From: Cryptomeria japonica
Taxonomy: Eukaryota > Streptophyta > Pinopsida > Cupressales > Cupressaceae
NCBI RefSeq assembly: GCF_030272615.1
Contig: NC_081405.1
Span: forward strand, 19,426,547 to 19,490,546
DNA length: 64,000 nt
Reading direction: 5' to 3'
Shown one piece after another: positions 52,887-63,839 of this stretch. The number at the start of each line of letters is the position of its first letter. The first letter of the stretch is position 1. The notes below the pieces were generated by a model. The model was not told the origin of the DNA. It saw nothing but the letters and a program-made list of their open reading frames with translations, and did not search any database. The position numbers and the translations under genes were made by a program.

Positions 52887-54207
52887 GAAGTATGATTTGA
52901 TGAGTATAAAGATGTCGGTAAAAGACATAGAAAGAATATGATGAATAAGGGGAGAAATAAGTTATTCAATGCACAACTATTACCGAGTTAGACAATGATG
53001 AGATCATGATGTTTAGATTGTTTTGATATCATACATAGGTTATTGATTGTAAGGTTAATACTATACTATGTTACCGAGCAAAGAACCTAGTCGGTAAACC
53101 CTAAGGTTATCGCTATCGGTTAATGAAGGAGAAATGTCTACCGAGCGAAGTTTAGTATTTATCGAGTTGCAACCGAGTAATAATAGAATGCATTAAATGA
53201 TTACATGCATTATTTAATGAAGGAAGCTGATGAGCTGGCTATGATTAAATGATTAGTATGCCATGAATGAAGTTTGTTAAAGAATCTATGGCAAAGGCAA
53301 ATCGGCAGGAAGATCTACAGCTCAGATTGAACCGTAATACCCTAGCACAAGTTCCAAGAAATGTATGCAAGTTCCAAGGTGGGGTAACACATTTTCAGAT
53401 CGACGAATACATTGAACCTAGACAAAGTTTGAAGACTTGATGGGTATGATTGATCATGGGAAATGTGATCAAGGAGATTAAGTGGTTGGCAAATTGTTTA
53501 TAAATAAGGAACTGTTGTTAAACAATGCATGTGGGCAAGTGTATGCAAAGGGATGCTACATAGTGATTACTGAGCACTGAAGCTTAAAGACCTGTCTTGT
53601 ATAACAAAGTATAAAGCCCAGCAGATGGACAAGATGAGTCCTATATTGTATTGAGCAAATAAGAATCTGCTTTAGCATTTTAGATGTGAAGTTGCAGATA
53701 GATTTTTATTACTATTATTTTGTGAAGTGACATAAAATCTCTTAACCAAGTGGACTTAACAGTCTTATTTGTAAAACCCTCTTGCAAGGTGACATTCAGA
53801 TTGAGTGTTTGAAATCCTTTAACAAGGTCACTTCTAACAAGGTGAAGATCCTAACAGATTTGAGGGAAATCCCTTAAACGGGTCACATCTAGCAATGTGT
53901 TTGTAATCTTTAACAGGATTTGCTTTTAACCGAGCATACTTTAGAAGATTATATTTCTTAGTGGGTCCAAAATCCCACAGTGGTTTTTCCCTATTTGGGT
54001 TTCCACGTTAAATCTGGTGTTATGAGTGCTATGATGTTTATATGCTTTTGAGTTTGCATGTTTAGCAGTTTTGGATATATTACTGAAATATATGTTACCG
54101 ACGTTGAATCTGATATTTTTATGGAAGATTAAGTTTGTATGATTCACCCCCCCCCTCTCATCTTATTTGCTTGGCATCTGCACTTGCATTAAGTATCAGA
54201 ACCATCA
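52887..54207 (+). repeat. Element L 5' LTR, second segment
   Basis: The LTR resumes with GAAGTATGATTTGATGAGTA, as at 59034 in the 3' LTR. It contains repeated TACCGAG/TCGGTAA motifs (52915-53180), a TATAAATA box at 53499-53506, loose AACAAGGT-type repeats (53750-53940) and GATTCACCCCCCCCCTCTC near the end. The exact end is uncertain because the 3' LTR end is not in the window; CA at 54206-54207 is chosen. Confidence 0.8.
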
Positions 54208-54208
54208 A

Positions 54209-54221
54209 TTGGTCTCAGATC
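54209..54221 (+). promoter_or_regulatory. Element L degenerate primer-binding site
   Basis: TTGGTCTCAGATC differs at two bases from the tRNA-iMet site TTGGTATCAGAGC and lies at the LTR end, about 50 bases before the gag ATG. Confidence 0.6.
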
Positions 54222-54272
54222 TTTGGACTCCAGAAGAAAAAGTTTAAAGGTACTTGAGGCAAAGATCCAAAG

Positions 54273-57200
54273 ATGTATAAGAGGGATGCACCGAAGTTGA
54301 ACAAGTCAAGTTTCTCTACATGGCAGAAAAGGATGAAGCTGCACCTATCAAGAGTTGGAGAATATGTTGTATATTATCTAGAGAATGATTTCATCACACC
54401 GAGCACCTATCCATTGACAATGGAAGAAATAAAGGCAAAGCAAGAACATATCCAAGCAATGATTGAAATAACATCTACATTGACTAATTCAGAGTTTAAT
54501 GATCTAGAAGGCTATAATAATGCAAAGGCTATGTGGGACAAGCTCATATCAGTGTATGGAGGAGATGAACATGTTCAAAGAGAAAAAGTGGATAGTCTAA
54601 GAGGGCAACTTGAATCTATGAGGATGAATGAAGGTGAGAATATAACCCAGTACAATACAAGACTAAAGGAGATTGTCAATCAAATCAAAGGAGCAAGTGG
54701 AACCATTGAAGAAAAGGACATAACAAGTAATTTGTTAAGAACCCTTCTACTAGCTTATGCAATCCGAGTCTCTGTAATCAATGAATTGAGGTCTGTACCA
54801 AATATGCCAGTCTCTTTAGATGCTACTATTGGTAAGCTACATGCATTTGAGTTAAGTAACTTTGATAATAGTGGGTCATCGGTAAATAAAATTGAATCTG
54901 CAGTTAGTTCTTTTCATCTTGATGAATCTAATGATTACAATGAAAGAAAGTATAAGTACTCTGAAGAAGATCATAGTGGAGCAAGTGGAAGATTTTGCAA
55001 GAACATAGAGGAAGTACACAAATTGTATGAGAAAATCAGAAAGCAAGAAGAGTTTGAAGCACTATTAGCCATAAGGTTACCGAGAGGCAAAGGTAAGTAT
55101 AAAGAAAAACTACCTTTGAAATGTTTCAATTGTGATAAGATAGGACATATGGCTTCTAACTATCCTGACAAAGATTCTACTGAAAAGAGAGATTACCGAG
55201 ATGACAGACAGAAAGATAATCATTACAAAGGACACCAAGACTTCAGAAGAAGAGATAGAAAGACATGCTTAATAGCTGATGAGGAATCCAATGATGATAA
55301 ATCAGATGAAACTGATACAGAGGAAGTAGTTTATGTGGCTATCAAAGATGGATCAGATGAAGAAAGGTATGAAGAAAAAGCCCTAATATCTCACATAAAT
55401 ACTAATGACTCTTGGATCATAGATAGTGGATGCTCACATCACATGACAGGTGATAAACACAAGTTTGTTATGTTAGAAGACTATGATGGAGGCTATGTAA
55501 GATTTGGTAATGATGCACCATGTCTGGTAAAAGGTAAAGGATCCATAACACTTCTTGACAATGCAAAGTGCAATGATGTTTATTGGGTTGAAGGTTTGAA
55601 ATACAAATTGTTGAGTGTAGCATAGCTAAACAACACAGGTTACCGAATAGAATTTCAGAAAGGAATTGTCAAAGTTCATGACAAGAATGGAAAGTTAGCT
55701 GCCACCAGGACACAAACAAAAGGTAATACATTTCACCTTGACTCAACTCAGAATAAGTGTCTATATGCAAAGATAGATGATACTTGGTTATGGCATAAAA
55801 GGTTTTGTCATGTAAATTTTGATAATCTGACCAAAATAAGAAAGAAGCACTGAGTAAGAGGTCTACTGAGTCTTGAAAAACCTGAGAATGCTATGTACTG
55901 AGGATGCCAGATCGGTAAAATGACAAGATCAAGCTTTACAAGTAAGTCTTACACTTCTAAGGGAATTTTAGATCTTGTGCACACCGATCTTTGTGGTCCT
56001 ATGAAAGTTCAAAGTTATTATGGTGATAAATATTTCATATTATTTGTGGATGATTACTCAAGGATAATGTTAGTTATGTTTTTAAAAGAAAAATCAGAAG
56101 CTTTTCAAATGTTTAAATGGTACAAGGCAAGAGTTGAAAATGAAACAGGAAGACAACTAAAATGTCTTAGATCAGATAGAGGAGGAGAGTTCACAACTGA
56201 TGAGTTCAACTTATTTTGTAATGATCATGGTATTAAAAGACAAGTCTCTGCACCAAGAACTCCACAACAAAATGGAATTGCTGAGAGAAGAAATAGATCT
56301 ATTGTGGATTGTGCCAGAACCCTGATGATTGAAAAGAAAGTGCCACAAACATTTTGGAGAGAAGCAATAAGCACAACAGTTTACACCCTAAACCGAGTAC
56401 AACTGAAGAAAGGTACTTTGAAGACACCATATGAAATCTGGTATGACAAGAAACCTAATGTAAGTTATTTTAAAATCTTTGGAAGTAGATGCTATGTACA
56501 CAAAGATGATAGAAATGGAAAGTTTGATCAGAAAAGTGAAGAAGGAACATTTCTTGGTTATTCTTCTAGAAGTAAAGCATTTAAATGTCTGATCAAATCA
56601 TCTAACAAAATAGTAGAAAGTGCAAATGTGAAAATTGATGAATTTGCAAAAAGAAATGATGAAGGAAACTCCAAAGAACCAGAAGATTATGATGAATTTG
56701 TCTATGTTCAACCAGCAAGTCTTACCGACAGAACTGTTGAAGAAAATGAAGAGAATATCCAATTACCGAGTGATGAAGAAGATCATACAGAGCCTATCGA
56801 GCCTATATTAGCCAAGTATGTCAGAAGACATCATGCATCAAGTCAGATTATAGGAGATAAGGATGATCCAGTGATGCCAAGGAACAAACTGAGACAGAAC
56901 ACGTGTCTGATATTTGAATTTGAACCGAGAATAGTGAAAGAGGCATTTAACGGTGAAGATTGGATAAATGCTATGATAGAAGAGATTGATCAAATCAAGA
57001 AGAATGACACATGGACACTAATCCCAAGACTGAAGGACAAAAATGTAATCGGTACAAAGTGGATTTTTAGAAACAAGTTGAATGAAAAAGGAGAGGTCAT
57101 TCGAAATAAAGCTAGACTAGTTTGCAAAGGTTATGCTCAAGAAGAAGGAATTGATTATGGTGAAACTTTTGCACCTGTGGCTAGACTAGAAGGAGTAAGA

Positions 57201-57644
57201 ACATTGTTGGCATATGCCGCTTATAAAAATTTTAAGGTATATCAAATGGATGTCAAATCTGCATTTCTGAATGGTATATTAGAAGAAGAAGTTTTTATTG
57301 AACAACCTAAAGGATTTATTGAAAACAAGAATGAATATCAGGTATGTAAATTGAACAAAGTTTTATATGGTTTGAAACAAGCACCTAGAGCATGGTATGA
57401 AAGATTGTACTCTTATTTAATCAAGATTGGTTTTATAAGAACAAGTGAAAACAACAATATGTACATGAAGAATGATGAAAATGGAATATTGATCTCAGCT
57501 ATATTTGTTGATGATATTATTTTTTGTGGAAATGACTCTTTATGCAAGAACTTTGGAAATGAAATGAGCAAAGAATTTGAGATGTCATTAATCGGTGAGA
57601 TAAAGTATTTTATAGGTTTACAGATACTGCAAATGAAAAAATGA
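54273..57644 (+). pseudogene. Element L gag-pol: gag, protease, integrase and most of RT
   Basis: The frame runs 54273-57644 with stops at 55623, 55851 and 55899. Gag (UBN2 type) begins LNKSSFSTWQKRMKLHL. The knuckle is CFNCDKIGHMASNY, the last Cys being Tyr. The protease site WIIDSGCSHHMTG is intact. Pre-integrase has DTWLWHKRFCHVNF. The integrase core has [18 protein letters not shown] and NGIAERRN (D, D, E present). RT at about 56950-57640 has [37 protein letters not shown] and [11 protein letters not shown]. The frame is lost by one extra A in the run 57636-57641. All recognised polymerase and integrase residues are kept. Confidence 0.95.
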
Positions 57645-58509
57645 GATTTTCATTACTCAATCCAAGTACATAAAGGATATCTTGAAGAAATTTGGAATGG
57701 AGGATTCAAAACCAGTAAGTACTCCTATGACTACCAACTGTAAATTATCAAAGAATGATGAATCTGCATCTGTTGATGAGACACTTTACCGATCCATGAT
57801 TGGAAAGCTACAATATGTTGTTCACAGCAGACCGGAAATAGCACATACAGTAGGTATAGTTGCAAGATTCTCTGTAGATCCTAAGGAAACACACATGACA
57901 ACAATCAAGAGAATTTTCAGATACTTGAAAGGCACTGAGGATTATGGCTTAGTATATCAGAAAGGAAATGACTTTGATTTAAAAGTTTATATTGATGTTG
58001 ATTGGGCAGGCAACATTGATGACAGGAAAAGCACAAGTGGAGGAGCTTTCTTTTTAGGAGAAAGACTAGTGAGTTGGCTTAGCAAGAAACAAGGATGTGT
58101 TTCATAGTCAACAACAGAAGCTAAATACGTTGCTGCAGCATTGAATTGTACCAACATAGAATGGATCAAACAACTATTGGAAGGTATAAATGAGAAAGTT
58201 ACAGAGCCAGTAACTATATTCTGTGATAATACTAGTGCCATTAACATTTCAAAGAATCCTGTTATGCACTCTAAGACAAAGCACATCTCTATCAAATATC
58301 ATTATCTTAGAGAAGAAGCCCAAGAGAAGAAAGTGGTGTTGGAGTATGTTAGCACAAAGGAACAAATAGCAGATATCTTCACCAAGCCACTGCCAAGGGA
58401 CACTTTTGAGTATCTCAGAAGTAAGTTAGGGGTCCTACCCCTATCTTCTACGACTGAGTTTGGTGAAGGCATCAATTTGATGACTCTACAGAATATCTTT
58501 AGGAGTTGA
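57645..58509 (+). pseudogene. Element L RT end and RNase H
   Basis: In the shifted frame (IFITQSKYIKDILKKFGMED) the code continues through the copia connection (LYRSMIGKLQYVVHSRPEIA, KETHMTTIKRIFRYLKGTED) and RNase H. RNase H shows VYIDVDWAGNIDDRKSTSGG, then a stop at 58105-58107 after KKQGCVS, then STTEAKYVAAALNC, TIFCDNTSAINISKN and HISIKYHYLREEA. It ends KPLPRDTFEYLRSKLGVLP and a short tail to the stop at 58507-58509. The CDN and DRKS residues are present. Confidence 0.93.
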
Positions 58510-58857
58510 TATTGATTTACACACTTTAGGAGGTTTTCTAAAGGTGTGCAGGAAAAAAATACAGGGAACAGGAATTGAAGACAAAATGCTCTGACCGAGA
58601 CTAAGTTGATACATAACAGCAGGAATTCACTTTATACAGGAAGAAATTATGTTTTAGTTCTTTACTTTTTGGCATTGTTGTTAAAGGGGGAGAAGACTAA
58701 AGAAAAAGAAGACTGAAGAGAAAAGAAGAGAAGACTAATGTATGGGGGAGAATTCTGATGACAGAAGGAGAGCATTTCAGCATTTTAGAATCTCATAGCA
58801 ATCCGAATCAATTAGGTCAAATCAATTGGTTTTTCCATCAATGCCAAAGGGGGAGAT
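58510..58857 (+). other. Element L 3' UTR with purine tracts
   Basis: There is no gene. AAAGGGGGAGAAGAC (58684), a GA-rich run (58690-58735), TATGGGGGAGAATTC (58742) and CCAAAGGGGGAGAT (58845-58857) next to the LTR. The last is the polypurine tract; the others are similar upstream copies. Confidence 0.8.
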
Positions 58858-59913
58858 TGTTGGCATTATAACAGACAAGTGGAGATTGTTGGCACTTCAA
58901 TAAGGATATTGAGAAGGTTGTTGACAAATATGGATACAACTAATTAAGGATGATTACTGTCTTAATATTATTATTTTATCACTGATGTCAAGAAATTGAT
59001 TTTCTAATTCAATATGATGTTGCCATATCTTAAGAAGTATGATTTGATGAGTATGAAGATGTCGGTAAAAGACACAAAAAGAATATGATGAATAAGGGGA
59101 GAAATAAGTTATTCAATGGGCAACTATTACCAAGTTAGACAATGATGAGATCATGATGTTTAGATTGTTTTGATATCATACATATGTTATTTATTGTAAG
59201 GTTAATACTATACTATGTTACCGAGCAAAGAACCTAGTCGGTAAACCCTAAGGTTATCGCTATCGGTTAATGAAGGTGAAATGTCTACCGAGTGAAGTTT
59301 AGTATTTACCGAGTTGTAACCGAGTAATAACAGAATGCATTAAATGATTACATGCATTATTTAATGAAGGAAGCTGATGAGATGGCTATGATTAAATGAT
59401 TGGTATGCCGTGAATGAAGTTTGTTAAAGAATCTATGGAAAAGGAAAATCGACAGGAAGATCTACAGCTCAGATTGAACTACAATACCCTAGCACAAGTT
59501 CCAAGAAATGTATGCAAGTTCCAAGGCGGGGTAACACATTTTTAGATCAGCGAATACATTGAACCTAGACAAAGTTTGAAGATCTGATGGCTATGATTGA
59601 TCATGGGAAATGTGATCAAGGAGATTAAGCGGTTGGCAAATTATTTATAAATAAGGAACTGTTGTTAAACAATGCATGCGGGCAAGTGTATGCACAGGGA
59701 TGCTACATAGTGATTACCAAGCACTGAAGCTTGAAGACCTGTTTTGTATAACAAAGTATAAAGCCCAGCAGATGGACAAGATGAGTCCTATATTGTATTG
59801 AGCAAATAAGAATCTGCTTTAGCATTTTAGATGTGAAGTTGCAGATAGATTTTTATTACTGTTATTTTGTGAAGTGACAAAAAATCTCTTAACCAAGTGG
59901 ACTTAACAATCTT
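58858..59913 (+). repeat. Element L 3' LTR, first about 1056 bp, cut by LINE O
   Basis: TGTTGGCATTATAACAGACA starts directly after the polypurine tract. It matches the 5' LTR (43749-43924, then 52887 on) to about 59913 (…GTGGACTTAACAATCTT). Then the similarity stops, where the 5' LTR continues with ATTTGTAAAACCC. A TATAAATA box lies at 59646-59653. The missing end is expected beyond the LINE. Confidence 0.92.
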
Positions 59914-59969
59914 TAACTAACGGAAGCCTAAAGCCTCTCCTCTATAAAACCCCTTCCCAAAGTGTGCAT

Positions 59970-60134
59970 ATGCTGGATGAGATTCTTCGGTTACCCGGGT
60001 CGAGAGAAGGAAAATTGAACAAGGAGGAACTCAATGGAGGAATCTCAACTAGAAGCAAGATTAAGAAAAAGGTAGATGTTGGAAGTCAAAATAAAAAGCA
60101 GGGAAGGCCATCCCTAAAACATCAAAGGGAATAG
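59970..60134 (+). pseudogene. LINE O ORF1, C-terminal piece
   Basis: A 54-codon frame (MLDEILRLPGSREGKLNKEE, STRSKIKKKVDVGSQNKKQG) ends at TAG 60132-60134, 68 bases before the ORF2 ATG. It is basic, as expected for the tail of the nucleic-acid-binding ORF1 protein of a LINE. No domain is recognisable; the call rests on position and composition. Confidence 0.5.
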
Positions 60135-60202
60135 GAAAGCTGGAAGAACCGTGCTGATGGAACACAGTGTTCCATAGAGTCAACCCTATCCCCAGTTAAA
60201 AT

Positions 60203-61520
60203 ATGAAGATTATATCTTGGAATATCAGAGGGCTAAATGCCCCCCATAAGTAGGATGTGTTACGGAATGTCAACAAGGATCATAAACTGGATGTGGTCCT
60301 TGTTCAAGAAACCAAGATGTCTAAAGAAAAAGTTGAAAGGATCATAATATTCAAAGAAAACGGAGTCATAGGAACTAACTCGGAAGGTGCTTCTGGAGGA
60401 ACTGTGATTTTTTGGAACAAAAATACTATAATAGGAAAGGAAATCATCTCCGCCTTTAACAGGAACTCAGTTTTGCTTGAGCATATTAAGGACAACTTTG
60501 TTTGGGTGTTATCTAATGTCTACGCTCCTAATACTAAATCCGGGAGAGCTAAATTCTGGAAAAGCCTTACCGCTGACAGACTCCAGTTTGCTGATCAAAG
60601 CTGGATTATTATGGGAGACTTCAATACCCCTCTCAAAGATGAAGATAAGATGGGAGGAATCCCCCTACATCTTGATGGAAAACAAGACCTTATGGATTTC
60701 ATTAATGACCAAGCTCTCATTGATGTTGATCTCCAAGGCATCAATTACACCTGGACCAATAGAAGAACCGGAGCTGATTTGATTCAAATTAGGCTTGATA
60801 GATCTTTAATTTCTCCTGACTGGCTTTCTAAGTATAGCTGCTCCCTTGGTTCTGTCATCAAAATCGGTTTAGACCATTTCCCCATCTCATTCTCTGCCAA
60901 CTCTTTTTTGGCTAAGAGAAACTTCCCTTTCAGATTTGAAAAAGCTTGGCTTTTGCATCCTTCTCTAGAAGCCTGCATTACTGAATGGTGGAACTCTGAA
61001 GTGGAGGGTAAGGCTCTTTTTAGAATTGCTAAAAAGCTCAACATCATAAAAGCCAAAATTAAAACCTGGAACAAAGAGATTTTTGGGGACATATTCAAGA
61101 ACAAAACTCAAGTCAAAGCTGAATTAAAGTATGTTCAGGATAAAATCCAAGAGGTGGGGTTGACCGAAGATCTTAGGATGGCTGAAAATGATCTATTATC
61201 TAAATACCACTCCATCATCTCCAATGAAGAGACTTTCTGGAGACAAAGATCTAGAGCTTTGTTCCTGAAGGAAGGTGATAAAAACACCCACTTCTTTCAC
61301 TTAACCGCCCTTAAGCACAGGGCAGCCAATAGAATATCCAAACTCACTTGCAATAAAGGTGTCCTAACAGAGGATTGCAACATCAGGAAGGAAGCTCTTG
61401 AGCATTTCAGTACCTTGTTGGGTGAAGTGGACAACCTGGATTACAACAAGCAAAATACCCTGTTACAAGCTATCCCTTCTATCCTGTCGGAAGCTGACAA
61501 TCGCCTCTTATCCTGTATTC
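60203..61520 (+). pseudogene. LINE O ORF2: endonuclease domain and linker
   Basis: The ATG at 60203 opens MKIISWNIRGLNAPHK, followed by a TAG at 60251-60253, then DVLRNVNKDHKLDVVLVQET in the same frame to 61903. This is the endonuclease/exonuclease/phosphatase fold: N of SWNIRG, E of VQETK, VLSNVYAPN, MGDFNTPL, the TWTNRR region and GLDHFPISF, where SDHxP is usual. The enzyme would nick the target DNA to prime reverse transcription. A linker with RSRALFLKEGDKNTHFFHLT leads to RT. Confidence 0.92.
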
Positions 61521-62738
61521 CTACTAATCCTGAAATCAGAAAGGTGGTGTTTTCCTTTCAAGGTGATAAATCCCCTGGCCCAGATGGCTTCCCCATGTTT
61601 TTCTTCCAAAAATTCTGGCACATTGTGGAGGCTGACATTTGCAATGGTGTTAAGGAATTCTTTGGCTCCAGAAGACTTCTCAAGGAACTGAACGCCACTT
61701 TCATTGTCCTTATCCCAAAGATCCCCGGAGCTAATTCTCTTAACAAGTTTAGACCCATCAGCTTGTGTAACTTTGTCTACAAGATCCTTTCAAAGGTTTT
61801 GACTTCTAGGTTGCTAGATGTTCTCCCAAGGATTCTAATCTGTCTAATAGAATGGCTTTATCCCCGAAAGACAGATTCTGGACTCTATTATCTCTGTTCA
61901 TGAAAATATCCACTCCCTGAAAGTGGCGAGTAAATAGGGATTCTTCCTTAAGTTAGACATGGCTAAAGCTTTTGATAGAGTGAACTGGTAGTTCCTCCTC
62001 AAGATCATGAAATCATTTAGTTTTGGTGATAAAGTTATACAACTCTTTTCTCAACTCATGGAAACTTCCTCCTTTGCTGTCATTGTTAATGGCTCCCCGT
62101 CTAATTTCTTCAAAAGCTCCAGAGGTCTCAGATAGGGAGACCCCATCTCCCCTATCCTCTTCATCATTCTTAATGAATGCCTAGGTAGATTCATCCTTAA
62201 AAATGTGGAAGAAGGCAATCTTAAGGGTCTGAAACCTTCATCCAATGTTGTTTGCTCTCATGAATAATTCGTTGATGACTCTATCACCATGGGGGAAGCC
62301 ACCATCTTGGAAGCCAAAAACATGAAAATCATTCTAAATACCTATGAATTTGCCTCTGGTCAAAAAATCAATTGGGATAAAAACTCTTTGTTTTTCATCA
62401 ACACCCCAGCCCAAAGGCAAATTAGGATTGGAAGGATTCTTGGTTGTAACATATCTGAGTTTCCCTCTACCTATTTAGGGCTTCCTCTCTATCTCAAGCC
62501 TAAGGATTCCTTCTGGAATAAGTTAATTGACAGACTCAACCTGAAACTTGCTGGCTGGAAAGGGGTTATTCTTAGTCAAGCTGGTAAAGTCACTCTACTC
62601 AAAGCCACTCTCCAAAATCTTCTTGCGTATGCTCTTAGCTTGTTCAAAATCCCCTCAAAGTTTGTAGAAGCTATTGAAAGAATCCAAAAAAAGTTCCTCT
62701 GGTCAAGTGTGGAAGTTAAAATAGAATCCCCCTTATAG
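61521..62738 (+). pseudogene. LINE O ORF2: reverse transcriptase (decayed)
   Basis: GDKSPGPDGFPMFFFQKFW and IVLIPKIPGANSLNKFRPIS, LCNFVYKILSKVL are the LINE RT N-terminal blocks. A frame change occurs near 61850. The new frame reads SIISVHENIHSLKVASK, a stop, then LKLDMAKAFDRVNW (motif A Asp present) and a stop. SSRGLR, stop (62133-62135), GDPISPIL is motif B, where GLRQGDP is usual. A TAA at 62265-62267 lies just before FVDDSITM (62268), motif C with both Asp kept. The thumb follows (INWDKNSLFFINT, STYLGLPLYLKPK). Confidence 0.91.
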
Positions 62739-63839
62739 CCTAGAATAACATTTGCTCCCCTAAGGCCTCAGGTGGGTTGGGCTTAAGGAACATTAGTTCT
62801 ATGAATAAAGCTTTATTAGCCAAGCAAATTTGGAGATTCAAAGGGGAGGAAAGAGATTAGAACTCTATTTGGAAAAACAAATATCTCTATATGCAACCTT
62901 CTGAGGAAGAATTCTTTGACAACTCTTTCTCTGTTGATGGATCAACCATTTGGAATGCTGTGCAATCTACTAAAGGCTGGGCTACTGCTGGTAGAACCTG
63001 GAACCTTGGGGATGGGAGGAAAATAAGATTTTGGGAAGATAGATGGATCCTAGATAAACCTCTGGAGGAAATCCCTATCCTCAAAGATTGGAAAGACAGT
63101 TTCAAATGCAGGTATAGTGAAATGGTAAGAGATTACTGGATAAATGAGGACTGGATTGACTTTAGCTAGCAGTGCCCGGATCTCAAGTTCCTTCAGATTG
63201 CTCTTTCTGCTAAAATCCCTAGAGACAACAAAGATGACATTTTGATATGGGGGAAAACTCTAGATGGGAAATACTTTGTTTCCTTTTTTGTGGCTATTCA
63301 CAATGTCCCGGTGGAAGCTACTCTCATCTGGGCTAAAGTTTGGAATTAGAACTTAGTTCCCAAAATCCACCTTTTTTTTTTGGATTTTCATCCAAAATAA
63401 GATATTAACCCTAGATAATCTTCATAAAAGAGGCTTTATTTTTCCTAACATGTGTTCTCTTTGTTGTAGGGATGAAGAGACAACTTGCCATATTCTCAAC
63501 CAATGCTCTTTTAGCCAGGACATCTGGAAAATCATCCTGTCCAGGTGGAACCTGAGCTGGGTCTTCCCGAACTCTCTTGGTGACACTTGGCTTCAATGGC
63601 ATTGTCCTAACTCTAATTCTAAAATTGTGGAGACCTGGAGATTCACTCTACCGATTGTTATCTGGAATATATGGAAAGAATGCAACAACAGGATTTTCAG
63701 GGACAAAAGGGCTACTCCTGAAGTGGTTGCAGACAAAATCCTTAGGAGTATTTTTGAATGCCTCTATGGTACTGATCAAGGACTTGCTGCCAAAGAGGAT
63801 TTCAAAGACAGATGGAATCTTTCTACTACCACTATTAGC
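62739..63839 (+). pseudogene. LINE O ORF2: C-terminal linker with zf-RVT
   Basis: Stops and frame changes follow the RT thumb (SPL stop at 62737). The frame at 62891-63169 (DGSTIWNAVQSTKGWATAGR, WNLGDGRKIRFWEDRWI) is the usual pre-zinc region of plant LINEs. From about 63385 LTLDNLHKRGFIFPN leads into MCSLCCRDEETTCHILNQC, a C-x2-C…H…C cluster of the zf-RVT type. TWRFTLPIVIWNIWKECNN follows. It is thought to help bind nucleic acid. Confidence 0.85.

Larger units (their letters stand above)
43749..59913 (+). mobile_element. Element L: near-intact Ty1/copia retrotransposon, twice interrupted
   Basis: The element has a 5' LTR (43749-43924 plus 52887-54207, split by element M), a degenerate PBS, gag-pol (54273-58509), a 3' UTR with purine tracts, and a 3' LTR (58858-59913) cut by LINE O. 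The gag-pol frame is continuous apart from four stops and one extra A. The two LTRs align closely over about 1050 bases. About 1.5-kb LTRs and repeated purine tracts resemble SIRE-type copia; I hold that lineage tentatively. It is a sister of B and C and the best template for reading them. Confidence 0.92.
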
